Source of the DNA: Olivibacter sp036959255
GTDB taxonomy: Bacteria; Bacteroidota; Bacteroidia; Sphingobacteriales; Sphingobacteriaceae
Assembly (NCBI RefSeq): GCF_036959255.1
Contig: NZ_JAWMTI010000002.1
Coordinates: 1-64,000 of the forward strand
DNA: 64,000 nt
Direction: 5' to 3'
Positions 28,410 through 38,062 of this stretch are shown one piece after another; the stretch's first letter is position 1, and every line of letters starts with the position of its first letter. The notes beneath the pieces were generated by a model. It was not told the origin of the DNA. It was given only the letters and a program-made list of their open reading frames with translations, and made no database searches. Made by a program: the position numbers and the translations under genes.

Positions 28410-28417
28410 CAAAAGTA
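28410..28417 (-). promoter_or_regulatory. -7 promoter box of the alpha-galactosidase
   Basis: The minus strand reads TACTTTTG, matching TAnnTTTG, about 70 bases before the start. Confidence 0.5.
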
Positions 28418-28573
28418 GTAATTAGCGTTGAACAAGGCAAGCTGTTTGAATAGAATCAACAAGAATTGAAATCTTTTTCCATTTTTTCTGGTATCTTCTT
28501 TATTTTTAACTACCTTTATCTTCAACATAACAACTTTATAATAAAACAAATAGCAACTAATCGACCCAAATAG

Positions 28574-28602
28574 AAAAGCCAGGCATTTTGTCTGGCCTTT
28601 TC
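28574..28602. terminator. Hairpin terminator in the 28.4-28.9 kb gap
   Basis: AAAAGCCAG and CTGGCCTTTT pair with one bulge over an 8-base loop, with T-rich flanks on both sides. Confidence 0.55.
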
Positions 28603-28691
28603 ATTTTAGTAACATAGCGTGCGTTAACTTAGCGTCGCATCCTACCCCTTTATTGTCGCTTCTACACACATCTGCTACTAGTCTTTTGGAC

Positions 28692-28699
28692 TAATTTTG
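28692..28699 (+). promoter_or_regulatory. -7 promoter box of the DHFR-like/DinB pair
   Basis: TAATTTTG fits TAnnTTTG. Transcription from here would give a leader of roughly 205 bases that contains the whole 84-bp repeat array. Confidence 0.45.
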
Positions 28700-28737
28700 C
28701 AGTAAATAATGACAAGACGCCGTCATTAAAAACAGTT

Positions 28738-28918
28738 GATGCTAATGAAACCTGCATGAGCAGCAAAAGGATTTCAATAAATCTATGCTCATGCAAGCTT
28801 CATTGCCATTAAAAAACAATTGATGTTAATGAAACCTGCATGAGTAGCAAAAGGATTTCAATAAATCTATGCTCATGCAAGCTTCATTGCCATTAAAAAA
28901 CAATTGATGTTAATGAAA
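28738..28918 (+). repeat. 84-bp tandem repeat reaching into the start codon
   Basis: Two full units (28738-28821 and 28822-28905) and a 13-base third copy run directly into the ATG at 28913. Each full unit holds a mini-ORF ATGAAACCTGCATGA (Met-Lys-Pro-Ala-stop) and a hairpin: TGCATGAGCA pairs with TGCTCATGCA, flanked by AATGAA/TTCATT. Unit 2 differs by a G-to-T-type wobble change in the stem. The third copy supplies the real gene's own TTAATGAA start context. Confidence 0.9.
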
Positions 28919-29530
28919 AAAATTATCGTATGCAATTGGCTATCACTGGATGGGTTCTTTTCGGGACGCAACGGCGAGACGGACTGGTTTTTTTGGAACG
29001 ATGAAATCGAACACGATCAACTCTGCATGCAAAAGGATATAGCATTGATGTTGTTCGGTAGAACTACTTATGATATAATGGCGAATTACTGGCCCACCAC
29101 CGCTGCGCTTAACGAGAATAAACAAATAACTAGATTCATGAACAATACGCCAAAAATTGTTTTCTCAAGTAGCTTAAAGGAAATCAACTGGAGAAACAGT
29201 ATCGTTAAAAAAGAACTCAAACACGATGAAATGTATCATTTAAAGCAAAATATAAGTGGAGACATTCTAATTTTCGGAAGTGGGAGTATTGCGTCGCAGT
29301 TGATGAATTTAGACTTGGTTGATGAATTACGATTTTTGATCACACCCATTGTATTAGGTAGTGGACAAACGATGTTTCAACATGTCCACGGACGAGTAGT
29401 TTGGCAACAATGTAAAAGCAAATCATTCAATAACGGTGTAACATTAACGGTTTACGGAAAACAACCGACAACGCAAAACGAATGCGACCAATTTTTTTCG
29501 AAAATTAATATATCATATTATGGAAACTAA
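28913..29530 (+). CDS. Dihydrofolate-reductase-family protein (RibD C-terminal domain)
   Basis: A protein of about 205 residues with the DHFR/RibD-C fold: KKIIVCNWLSLDGFFSG at the start, LMLFGRTTYDIMANYW in the middle, and DILIFGSGSIASQLM near residue 120. This subfamily is NADPH-dependent reductases of pteridine- or pyrimidine-like substrates, not housekeeping FolA. ATG 28913 is chosen; 28907 would start inside the last repeat copy. Its stop overlaps the DinB gene start by 11 bases, so the pair is co-translated. Confidence 0.85.
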   Translation: MKKIIVCNWLSLDGFFSGRNGETDWFFWNDEIEHDQLCMQKDIALMLFGRTTYDIMANYWPTTAALNENKQITRFMNNTPKIVFSSSLKEINWRNSIVKKELKHDEMYHLKQNISGDILIFGSGSIASQLMNLDLVDELRFLITPIVLGSGQTMFQHVHGRVVWQQCKSKSFNNGVTLTVYGKQPTTQNECDQFFSKINISYYGN

Positions 29531-30047
29531 GATTAAAAGCAATTTCTTAAAAATCGTCATCCCCGCCTACAAAATGCGTAGCCAATTGTTTAACAGTGTT
29601 TTGGCAGACATTAATGAAGTGGATGCTAAACACCGCGTAAATGGACGTACTAATCATATATTATGGATGGCTGGCAATTTGGTAAATTGCCGATACTGGT
29701 TGGCGGAGGCGTTGGGACTTCCGGACAGAGATCCTCATGCTGATTTTTTTTCAGAAGCTAAAGCGTTGAACGAGAACCTGGATTATCCAAATCTAAAAAT
29801 CCTTAAAGATGAATGGCATCAGATTTCACCGAAGCTTTTTTATAAACTTTGTAACGTCACGGATGAAGAGCTTCTTCAACCTTATACCATTGGAATGGGA
29901 GCTCCATTTATCGAAGAAAATTACCTAAATGCGATAGGGATGTGTCTCGATCGAGAAGAATATTTATTTGGACAATTAGGCTTGATGCGACGTGTTTTAG
30001 GCTACAATGCTATGAAATACGATTTAGACCCTTCCATCAATTATTAA
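29520..30047 (+). CDS. DinB-family protein
   Basis: A 175-residue four-helix-bundle protein of the DinB/YfiT-like superfamily. The first metal-ligand helix includes NHILWMAGNLVNCRYWLAEALG. The family contains metal-dependent thiol transferases and many uncharacterised members. It overlaps the DHFR-like gene by 11 bases, and such DHFR-like/DinB pairs are often transcribed together. Its substrate is unknown. Confidence 0.75.
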   Translation: METKIKSNFLKIVIPAYKMRSQLFNSVLADINEVDAKHRVNGRTNHILWMAGNLVNCRYWLAEALGLPDRDPHADFFSEAKALNENLDYPNLKILKDEWHQISPKLFYKLCNVTDEELLQPYTIGMGAPFIEENYLNAIGMCLDREEYLFGQLGLMRRVLGYNAMKYDLDPSINY

Positions 30048-30255
30048 AGACCATCTAAAGTCTCGATCAAAGGTTGTAGATGCTAAAAAAGTACTGCTTG
30101 GTTGTCATCTTGGAACATCCTAAAACATGAGCCTTCAGTTCAAGTTCACTGCACGTTCAACGTGACGCCAAGCATACGATTTTCCCGGCAGCTATCCAGG
30201 TAGGAAGCGAAATGGCCTAGCAGAATAAGCAACCCATCGAGATATAGAAACTGCT

Positions 30256-30948
30256 TTAGCTATTAATAATCAATTTATAACCTATTCCGCGTATATTGAC
30301 GATCTCAAGACGCTTATCCTCTTTCAGATATTTTCTAAGTTTTGTAATAAAGACATCCATACTTCGAGCGTTGAAGAAATTGTCTTCCCCCCAGACAAGT
30401 TCAAGCGCCATCTTGCGGTTGAGTACCTCGTTTTTGTTTTCAACTAACAATTTCAGGAGTACCGACTCTCGGAAAGAGAGTTTAACCACGCCTTTTGGTT
30501 TGTTCAACTCTTGACTTTTACTGTTAAAGATAAAGTCGCCAATTTCAAAAACATGTTGTTCATCATTGTTTTTTTTTATGAATGATCGTGATAAAAGTGC
30601 GTTTATCCTGACAATTAGTTCTTCCATGCTAAATGGTTTCTTTAAATAGTCATTGCATCCCAACTCGAAGCCTTTTACTACATCATTCGTTAGCGATTTT
30701 GCAGTGAGAAATATAATGGGCATCTGTTCATCGATCTTTCTGACATCTTCAATAAGACTAAAACCATCCTTTATGGGCATCATGATATCGAAAACGCAGA
30801 CGGTCGGTTGCCAAGTTCTAAAGGCTGCATATGCCTTGAGTCCATCTTGTACTAAGAGTACATTAAATCCCTTAAGTTCAAGGCTCTCTTTAACAATTTT
30901 ACCAAGAAAGGGTTCGTCTTCTGCCACCAATATTTTTACAGCCTCCAT
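30256..30948 (-). CDS. OmpR-family response regulator (GLPGLI locus)
   Basis: A 230-residue regulator. The receiver domain has acidic ED at 11-12, phosphoacceptor Asp 54 (CVFDIMMP), TAK and the conserved KKPF; the winged-helix effector ends in IRGIGYKL. It pairs with the kinase starting just upstream on the same strand. Its likely targets are the GLPGLI and receptor genes and its own operon, through the TTAACAG array at 32520-32586. The Bacteroides RprY regulator is a reasonable relative. Confidence 0.92.
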   Translation of the reverse strand: MEAVKILVAEDEPFLGKIVKESLELKGFNVLLVQDGLKAYAAFRTWQPTVCVFDIMMPIKDGFSLIEDVRKIDEQMPIIFLTAKSLTNDVVKGFELGCNDYLKKPFSMEELIVRINALLSRSFIKKNNDEQHVFEIGDFIFNSKSQELNKPKGVVKLSFRESVLLKLLVENKNEVLNRKMALELVWGEDNFFNARSMDVFITKLRKYLKEDKRLEIVNIRGIGYKLIINS

Positions 30949-31000
30949 ATATATAAAAATTTCATATAATAAAAATAATCTATTGATAAATAGATAAATA

Positions 31001-32479
31001 TTATTCTATAGGTAAATTAACAATAAAGGTACTTCCTTCACCTAATTTACTTATCAAATTGATTTCTCCGCGATGCATTTTGATAATGGTAGCAACATAA
31101 CTTAACCCCATACCAAAACCTTTTACGTTATGGATATCACCCGTCGGAACACGGAAAAAATTTTCAAACACACGATCATGGTAAGTATTCGGAATACCGA
31201 TGCCGTTATCTTCAACAGAAATCTTTATCCCCGCTTTTTCACACCTTAAATCAATCTTAATGAGGGGTAAATTAGTTGAATACTTTAGACCATTCTCGAT
31301 TAGATTATAAAAAACATTTGAAATATGATCCCGATCCAACATCATCATTGGTAGCGCCTCAGCCTTATCGCTAAGATGTACAATTGCATTTTTTTTTACC
31401 AACTGTGGCTGCATAGTCGAAATCACATTGCGGATAAGTTGGTGGATATCGGTCGACTGAAAATATAGATTAACTTCATTTTTTTCAAATGCAGCCATTC
31501 TTAACACCTTATCTACTAGTGTGGAAATACGGCTAAGTTCAAGCTGACATATCGTCAAATATTCGGAAGATCGCTGTGAATTATGCAACACTTCATTATT
31601 TGTAAGTGCTTCAACTGCCAATGATACCGTAGCTATCGGCGTCTTGAATTCATGTGTCATATTGTTAAAAAAGTCATTTTTTATATCCGACATTCTCTTT
31701 TGTTCGAAAATAGTACGCAACATATACAGAAAAGCCCAAGCCGTCACCCCTACAATGGTAATTGAAATTAACAGCACCCACTGCATTTTTTTGACAATAA
31801 AAAGCATATTGTTCTCCACAGCGAAATCGATAAAAAAAGGCTGCCATACGCCAAATTTCAATCGGGTTATTTTAGACGAATACGACTCAAAACTTAGACT
31901 ATCGCTATAGTATGATTCACCACGACCATTTATATTGGATAGTTTAACTGCATAGGACGTTTGTAGATTATGACGCTGTAATAAAGAATCAACTTCAACA
32001 GACAAGTGTTCAGCTAGTTTTTTCAATTCCGATTTGCTACGGAAAACGTCCGTTACGTTAATGATTTTCGTTCGCTGAATTTTTGAATGACCTTCTTGAT
32101 CAGTACTGTCTGTATTAATCTGTGTAACTACCGACAGTTGACGAGGATGTTTTGCTGTATCTTTAGGTTCGAGCAACAATCGATCTTGCTCCCTATCAGC
32201 TGGGGCACCAAATGATTGAAAAAAAGTATTTAGCTTTTCTTTTTTGCCCAAAATGATGTGCCGCCCTCCTCTTAAACTGTCCAATGGAATGTCCAGCTTC
32301 TTCATATCACGTTGAACATATTGCTGTTGAAGTACCTGCATTAGTTTCAATATCTCCTTATCGAATTGTTCAGCGCTTAATTGATATGAATTATACAGCC
32401 AATACCCTTGTAAAAGAAAGATACCGAGCAAGGCGCAAGAGACAATGATTACCGTAAAACGAATCCGCTGCAACAACAT
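31001..32479 (-). CDS. Sensor histidine kinase (GLPGLI locus)
   Basis: A 492-residue kinase with a helix at residues 8-28, a large periplasmic region of about 200 residues, and a second helix at about 230-255. The H-box MTHEFKTP holds phospho-His 276; N-box FYNLIENGLKYS, G1 NGIGIP and G2 GFGMGLS follow. First gene of a kinase-regulator operon facing the GLPGLI and receptor genes. The signal is unknown; an outer-membrane or folding signal would fit its company. Confidence 0.9.
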   Translation of the reverse strand: MLLQRIRFTVIIVSCALLGIFLLQGYWLYNSYQLSAEQFDKEILKLMQVLQQQYVQRDMKKLDIPLDSLRGGRHIILGKKEKLNTFFQSFGAPADREQDRLLLEPKDTAKHPRQLSVVTQINTDSTDQEGHSKIQRTKIINVTDVFRSKSELKKLAEHLSVEVDSLLQRHNLQTSYAVKLSNINGRGESYYSDSLSFESYSSKITRLKFGVWQPFFIDFAVENNMLFIVKKMQWVLLISITIVGVTAWAFLYMLRTIFEQKRMSDIKNDFFNNMTHEFKTPIATVSLAVEALTNNEVLHNSQRSSEYLTICQLELSRISTLVDKVLRMAAFEKNEVNLYFQSTDIHQLIRNVISTMQPQLVKKNAIVHLSDKAEALPMMMLDRDHISNVFYNLIENGLKYSTNLPLIKIDLRCEKAGIKISVEDNGIGIPNTYHDRVFENFFRVPTGDIHNVKGFGMGLSYVATIIKMHRGEINLISKLGEGSTFIVNLPIE

Positions 32480-32519
32480 AACACAAATCTACATTTAATT
32501 GAACGTAAGCCTTAATTTG

Positions 32520-32586
32520 TTAACAGAACTTAGCAGTAATTAACAGTAATTAACACAAACGTTATTGTTTAACAGTCTTTAACAGT
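32520..32586 (+). promoter_or_regulatory. Phased TTAACAG array between the kinase and GLPGLI genes
   Basis: TTAACAG or one-base variants start at 32520, 32530, 32540, 32550, 32569 and 32579. Four are exactly 10 bp apart; the other gap is 19. This tandem phasing is how OmpR/PhoB-type regulators bind. It lies between the divergent kinase gene (start 32479) and the GLPGLI gene (start 32714). Confidence 0.75.
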
Positions 32587-32713
32587 AATAAATATCAACA
32601 AATCCTTTAACCTATATACCTTCGACCATACAAAGAATTAATTCGTCAGTCGTCAAAACAGCCGATATCTATTGCCAATCAATACATTGAATTAACGCTA
32701 AAATGTACATAAA

Positions 32714-33604
32714 ATGAAAACGATTTTTTTTCTAAAAAGAAGCCTCTTACTCGTAACCATTATTGGTTTTACCTGCTCAACATTTGCGCAGGAAAAGGAT
32801 CACGCACTCGCCAGTATCGAGTACGAATTTGTACATGTCACTGATACCACGCGAAGAGAAAATCCAAGAAAGGAGCGCATGATTCTTTATCTAGGTAAAT
32901 CCATGAGTCTTTATAAAAGTAAAACGCTGGCTTTAAAACTAGCAGAAATAAAAAAAGAGATGGGAGAAGAATTTAACGAAGGAAATAAAAAGAGGCATCT
33001 TTCTTTCAATGCACCAAATATAGCTACCAGTGAACTCTTTTTATCTCCACAACAGCAACAGATGCGCCTGGTGGATAAAATTGGTCCCATCGAATACCTT
33101 ATCCCTGAAGACTATCCGATGATCCAATGGACGATAAACAGTCAAACAAAAGTCATCGGCGGATACAACTGCCAGCAAGCTACCGGAGATTTTGGCGGCA
33201 GAACCTACCTGGCTTGGTTTACCGCAGAAATACCGTTCCCTTATGGCCCCTGGAAACTTCATGGTTTACCTGGTTTGATTCTACAAGCTTCAGATGCAAC
33301 GAATGACGTGCAATTTAATTATGCCGGATTTAAGAAAGAGTTAAATGATACCATTACCATAGCACTGCCTAAAGAAGCCCAACAAACAACGTGGAAAGAT
33401 TTTACGAAAGCAAAAATAGCCTTTGAAAAGAATTTGATGTTCAACCATAAGGCCCTGGCATCTCCTAATGCGAATACAAAAATAGTCCTTAAGGATCAAT
33501 CCGGTCGACAATTGTCTGAAGATGAGTTCAGCGCAATGAGGGAGTCTCGGGCAAATGAGAAAAAAAATAAACCGAACAATCCGCTGGAACTTGACAAAAA
33601 ATAA
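32714..33604 (+). CDS. GLPGLI-family secreted protein
   Basis: A 296-residue protein with a signal peptide cut probably after TFA. The family signature WKLHGLPGLIL is present near residue 188, as is the preceding AWFTAEIPFPYGPW. The C-terminal region is rich in Lys and Asn. GLPGLI proteins are restricted mostly to Bacteroidota, are exported, and usually neighbour a TonB-receptor-like gene, as here (6 bases downstream). Their biochemical role is unknown. Confidence 0.93.
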   Translation: MKTIFFLKRSLLLVTIIGFTCSTFAQEKDHALASIEYEFVHVTDTTRRENPRKERMILYLGKSMSLYKSKTLALKLAEIKKEMGEEFNEGNKKRHLSFNAPNIATSELFLSPQQQQMRLVDKIGPIEYLIPEDYPMIQWTINSQTKVIGGYNCQQATGDFGGRTYLAWFTAEIPFPYGPWKLHGLPGLILQASDATNDVQFNYAGFKKELNDTITIALPKEAQQTTWKDFTKAKIAFEKNLMFNHKALASPNANTKIVLKDQSGRQLSEDEFSAMRESRANEKKNKPNNPLELDKK

Positions 33605-33610
33605 GCGTTA

Positions 33611-36280
33611 ATGAAATTCATGGTATCTTTTCTTGCCACATTTGCTATGCTAGCAAGTCAAGCTCAAGAGCTGAAAATTAATGGTCAGCTAAAAACGGCT
33701 ACCGGTAAAAAAATTCCATATGCGAACATACTATTAAAGAATAGGCAGCGAGGGATTGTTACTTACACTACCAGCAGCATCGATGGCAATTTTAGTTTAA
33801 CGCTGGCCGACACAACTCGTACGACATATTGGCTGGAAATCAATCACATAGGGTATAAAAAGACTATCGTATCAATCCTGTCGGACAAAATGGATTACTC
33901 AATAACGATGGAAGAACAACCGATAGATTTAGCCGAAGTTGAGGTGAAGAGTCCGCCAATAAGCTCAAATAACGATACGTTGCGCTATGATGTTGAATCG
34001 TTTTCGAAGTCGACAGATCGTACAATAGCAGATGTATTAAAGCGTATGCCCGGAGTAGAGGTTGAAGAAGGTGGGCAGATAAAATACAATGGTAAAAATA
34101 TATCAAATTTTTATATTGATGGAGACGACTTACTGAATGATCGCTATAATATCGGAACAAAAACCATCCCACAAGACATGGTGAAGGATGTTGAAATCTT
34201 GCAAAATCATCAACCTATTGAGGTTTTACGTAATAAAAGTTACAGCGATGAAGTTGCCATCAATTTAAAAGTGAAAGAAGAAGCCAAGCTTAAATTGATG
34301 GGACAGGTGAAGGCCAGTGGTGGAACTCCTTCTTTATATGAAGCAGAACTGAACAGTATATTGTTCAACAATAAACATAAAATGCTTCACGTCGCCAAGG
34401 TGAACAATGTTGGCATTGACTTCGAAAAGGAGTTGACTGCCTTCAACGCGGATAATCAATTACAATCGGTAAATAATCAACGGCCAAGTGAGCTTTTGTC
34501 TTCCGGTACCGTATCGAAGCCGAATATACCGACAGAACGTTATAACTTTAATCATTCAGCCTTACTCAGCGCAAATAACTTAACGAAATTGAAGAACGGT
34601 TTCCAGTTAACCGCTAATATGAGTCTGCTATACGATCGCAACGAAATGAATTACAATAATTGGACTGATATGTACGTAAATCGAGATACAATCCATTATA
34701 GTGAATCACAAAAAATCGGAAATAAACCTTTTATGACCGCGATATCGCTCAATCTTAAAAACAATAATAAAAAATATTACTTCAACAATATGCTGCAAAT
34801 CAATTTAAGTGGCGAGGAAAGCAGGTCTGATCTAAAAAGCAATTCCTTCGATTTTAGTCAACGATTAAAAACCAAGCAATACGATTTTTCAAACAAAGTC
34901 TCCTACATCCCATCGCTAAAGAATCAACATATACTAGACATCAATTGGTACCTCAATCACTATAATGCGCCTCAGTCTTTAACAATAAGCCCTGGAATAA
35001 ATGAAGAAATACTGAACGATAGCGTTCCTTTCCAATCTATCAATCAAGTTACCCACCTACCTACCTGGTTCAGTAATTTGTCCGTAGGCTATCGGATTCC
35101 GAAGGGCCTTATTAAGCAACATTATTTAGTTGGATTTGTAAGTGAGTGGCAGCACCTAGCATCTAACTTAGAACTGATGCAGGCTAGTGGAGAACAAGTC
35201 TCCTACGAAAACAGCGCTGATAATGATCTATTTTGGCAACGATATCGAATAAATATAAATCCATCGTTTGAATACAATAAAGGCTCTTGGGAGAGCGTGT
35301 TATCGCTTCCTCTTGCGATGCAAAAAATAAACTATGAAGATGCCGGATTTACACTTAAAGAAAATTTTAACAAATGGCTCTTCAACCCTACCTGGAATAT
35401 CATCTATAATATCAATAGCGAGGATTATTTGACCGCGACTTACAACTACAATAACCAAATAGGTACTATAAGTGATCTATATCGAGGGGCTATTCTTACC
35501 AATTATCGGAGTATCCAATCCAATAATACAAAACTTCAGGAAAAGAATCTTCACAATATCGGCTTGCGCTACAACTACCAACGCAGTTTAAATATGTTCT
35601 TCTTGAATGCTTCCATCAATTACAGTAAAATCAGTTCCAATACGATCTTGTCTCGTATAATAACCGACAATCTCTTTCAAACGGTCTTGTTACCTTTTAA
35701 TAACAAAAGCCACAGCTTAACTGTTGCTGCAGGTATAAGCAAGTATCTTTTTGATATTGATGTCAATGTTGGGGCCAAAATCTCCTGGGATAACATACGC
35801 TACAATCAGTTTTTAAATAATCAATCGCTCCCTTTCAACAATATATCATTCAATTTTAATCCCTATTTTGAAACACATTTATTTAATTTTCTATTTTTAA
35901 AATATGATGGAAAAGGTAGTTGGACGACCAGTAAAATGGTTAACCCGGAACTGGATGCAACTATTCCGGAAAGACAAATGCAATTTATCGACCAATCGGT
36001 AACCCTCACGCTTCAACCTTTTGAAAATACATTCTTCAAGCTGCATGGCAGGCAACTTTTAACGGTTCAAGAACAAGCAGAAAATGTAAACTATTTCTTT
36101 ACAGATTTAAACATTCGTTATAAAATAGATCAGTGGAAAGCGGATATTGAACTGGAGGCAAACAACCTTACAAACATCAAGTCTTACGAACTATACACAC
36201 TTTCGTCCAATCAAGTTGGGTATAGCCAATACGACTTAAGAGGCCGCACCTTACTTTTGCGACTTAGTTTTCGTATCTAA
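33611..36280 (+). CDS. TonB-dependent-receptor-like outer-membrane protein
   Basis: An 889-residue outer-membrane barrel with a signal peptide, a carboxypeptidase-like regulatory domain (residues about 22-105, LKTATGKKIPYANILL), a plug with RMPGVEVEEGGQIKYNGKNISNFYIDGDDLL, and a long barrel ending in LRLSFRI. This is the receptor type that always accompanies GLPGLI proteins. It probably takes part in outer-membrane uptake or assembly; the ligand is unknown. Starts 6 bases after the GLPGLI stop. Confidence 0.88.
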   Translation: MKFMVSFLATFAMLASQAQELKINGQLKTATGKKIPYANILLKNRQRGIVTYTTSSIDGNFSLTLADTTRTTYWLEINHIGYKKTIVSILSDKMDYSITMEEQPIDLAEVEVKSPPISSNNDTLRYDVESFSKSTDRTIADVLKRMPGVEVEEGGQIKYNGKNISNFYIDGDDLLNDRYNIGTKTIPQDMVKDVEILQNHQPIEVLRNKSYSDEVAINLKVKEEAKLKLMGQVKASGGTPSLYEAELNSILFNNKHKMLHVAKVNNVGIDFEKELTAFNADNQLQSVNNQRPSELLSSGTVSKPNIPTERYNFNHSALLSANNLTKLKNGFQLTANMSLLYDRNEMNYNNWTDMYVNRDTIHYSESQKIGNKPFMTAISLNLKNNNKKYYFNNMLQINLSGEESRSDLKSNSFDFSQRLKTKQYDFSNKVSYIPSLKNQHILDINWYLNHYNAPQSLTISPGINEEILNDSVPFQSINQVTHLPTWFSNLSVGYRIPKGLIKQHYLVGFVSEWQHLASNLELMQASGEQVSYENSADNDLFWQRYRININPSFEYNKGSWESVLSLPLAMQKINYEDAGFTLKENFNKWLFNPTWNIIYNINSEDYLTATYNYNNQIGTISDLYRGAILTNYRSIQSNNTKLQEKNLHNIGLRYNYQRSLNMFFLNASINYSKISSNTILSRIITDNLFQTVLLPFNNKSHSLTVAAGISKYLFDIDVNVGAKISWDNIRYNQFLNNQSLPFNNISFNFNPYFETHLFNFLFLKYDGKGSWTTSKMVNPELDATIPERQMQFIDQSVTLTLQPFENTFFKLHGRQLLTVQEQAENVNYFFTDLNIRYKIDQWKADIELEANNLTNIKSYELYTLSSNQVGYSQYDLRGRTLLLRLSFRI

Positions 36281-36302
36281 TTAAAAAGTATATAGCCTCA
36301 CA

Positions 36303-38024
36303 TTAATCCACCAGGCGCCCAACAGGATAAAGCAAATGGGTTTTCTCATAATAGGGTGAATGTTTATAAATCCAATCGAGCTGCGCCTTTCCGCTCTTCT
36401 CAAGGGAGGAATCCATTTGTTTAGCCTTTTCAAAAGCTTCCGCCAACCCTTGATTTTCATTTAATAATTTCGTCGCCTCATCTTCAAAAATATAAGATGA
36501 AAAATATTCTTTCTGTCCCAAAATCGCATCAAAAAAATTCCAACAGAAATAGGAATCCACTCCCTGTGGTTCAAGTGTCTCGACGATGTATCTATTGGCC
36601 TCCTGATTAGTTTTTACCACGACATCGCCGGCATAAAATGGAACCTCCATTTTTTTAGTTACCAGCTCCACATCGCTATGCAGATAATGACCTTCGAATG
36701 GTTTGTCTAAAGTTTCAAATTGTGTAATATAATACATATCTAGCAACAGGGTAGTATCTTGCTGCAGCGTGTCTAACTTTGCTCCATTTAGCGCTAAAAG
36801 CTTAATAATTTTTTCATAGGCTTGAGGGATCACATAGGCCAATGGTTTTTTTACCGTGTCTTTTGGTTTATAGCGATCATAGCGTTTGATCTTCCGAGTG
36901 AAGGGGTGCTGACGGTCGTAATATAGGCGATTCTGCCCACTTATCGCACTTGGCTTATGTATGGCTTGATACCCAAAAAAATCAATTTGACTGTAATTAA
37001 GGGTATCAAGCTCCCATGTTAGTGGAAAAAGCTGTTGATCTTTCACCGATTGTTTCGCTTTTCGTCTTACCTCAAGCAAATGTTCACCCTGCTCCCGGGT
37101 AATATCTATCAGGTGCTTCATCAAAGCATAGGTTGCATATACCCTTTGTTCGAACGGTTTCCACATGTGAGTTTCGGGCATATAAGCGATGGTATTATGC
37201 AATGCGGCATATCCCGTGGAATATCTTGGGTTTTCTAAAAAAGATACAATGCCAGATTCCGGAGTTTCTCCACGCGAATCTACATAAGGTACCAATCGGT
37301 AACCATCATCTTTCATGCGTCTGTAGAGTTCTTGGGTGTAATCGTTAAGCATATAATCAGATAAAACAGCGTTCAACTTGTCGCGTTGCGTATCGATAAG
37401 CGTCATCACATATTGGTAATCAGCGCCATTACTTGCATGATTATCCATAAAAACATCCGGATCCCATTGGTTGAATATTTCTTGAAAAACCCAAGAATTA
37501 CGACTATCTGTTTTAATAAAATCACGGTTCAGATCGAAGTTCTGCCGATTTCCTCTAAACCCGTATTGTTCGGGGCCATTTTGGTTAACTCTCGAAACAC
37601 CACGATTTAACATGCCATCAATATTGTATATAGGAATAAAACAAAGCACAACATCATCAGGAATTGCATTTTCTGTTAACAAATCGCGAATCAACATCAT
37701 GGATGCATCAATACCTTCCGGTTCGCCGGGGTGGATCCCATTATTGAACAGTATGACACTTTTACGCTTCTTTCTAAGGCTTGACGGATTAAAGTCACCG
37801 TCTTTCGATAGGACCATCAATTGAAGCTTTTTACCAACGTCGGTCGCACCAAAAGAAAAAAGCTTCGCCTGTACATAGTTACTATCTAATGAACGATAAA
37901 ATGCCTGCACTTCCTCATAAGTAGCCGTACGGTTATGATGGCTATCCAACTCAAAAGCAATCTTTTGAGCCTGCGCTTGAGCAGCCCAAAAAAGGATAAA
38001 AAGAAAGACAAACGATTTAGACAT
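36303..38024 (-). CDS. M14-family zinc carboxypeptidase, secreted
   Basis: A 573-residue metallopeptidase with a signal peptide cut after AQA. The zinc motif HPGEPEG (HxxE) is present near residue 98; a later His in MDNHASNGADY is the likely third ligand. Carboxypeptidases of this family remove C-terminal residues from peptides or, in some Bacteroidota, act on peptidoglycan-type substrates. It is convergent with the receptor gene and shares no operon. Confidence 0.85.
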   Translation of the reverse strand: MSKSFVFLFILFWAAQAQAQKIAFELDSHHNRTATYEEVQAFYRSLDSNYVQAKLFSFGATDVGKKLQLMVLSKDGDFNPSSLRKKRKSVILFNNGIHPGEPEGIDASMMLIRDLLTENAIPDDVVLCFIPIYNIDGMLNRGVSRVNQNGPEQYGFRGNRQNFDLNRDFIKTDSRNSWVFQEIFNQWDPDVFMDNHASNGADYQYVMTLIDTQRDKLNAVLSDYMLNDYTQELYRRMKDDGYRLVPYVDSRGETPESGIVSFLENPRYSTGYAALHNTIAYMPETHMWKPFEQRVYATYALMKHLIDITREQGEHLLEVRRKAKQSVKDQQLFPLTWELDTLNYSQIDFFGYQAIHKPSAISGQNRLYYDRQHPFTRKIKRYDRYKPKDTVKKPLAYVIPQAYEKIIKLLALNGAKLDTLQQDTTLLLDMYYITQFETLDKPFEGHYLHSDVELVTKKMEVPFYAGDVVVKTNQEANRYIVETLEPQGVDSYFCWNFFDAILGQKEYFSSYIFEDEATKLLNENQGLAEAFEKAKQMDSSLEKSGKAQLDWIYKHSPYYEKTHLLYPVGRLVD

Positions 38025-38062
38025 TTCCTTTTAATGAATGTGTATACTTTTATTTGTTCCTA

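Noticed and set aside
28620..28920. The repeated hairpins as a CRISPR array
   Set aside because: Repeats are 84 bp with no short repeat-spacer alternation, and no cas genes occur in the window.
30048..30255. 208-base gap with a different feel from its surroundings, perhaps a gene remnant
   Set aside because: No frame, motif or repeat supports this; nothing could be named.
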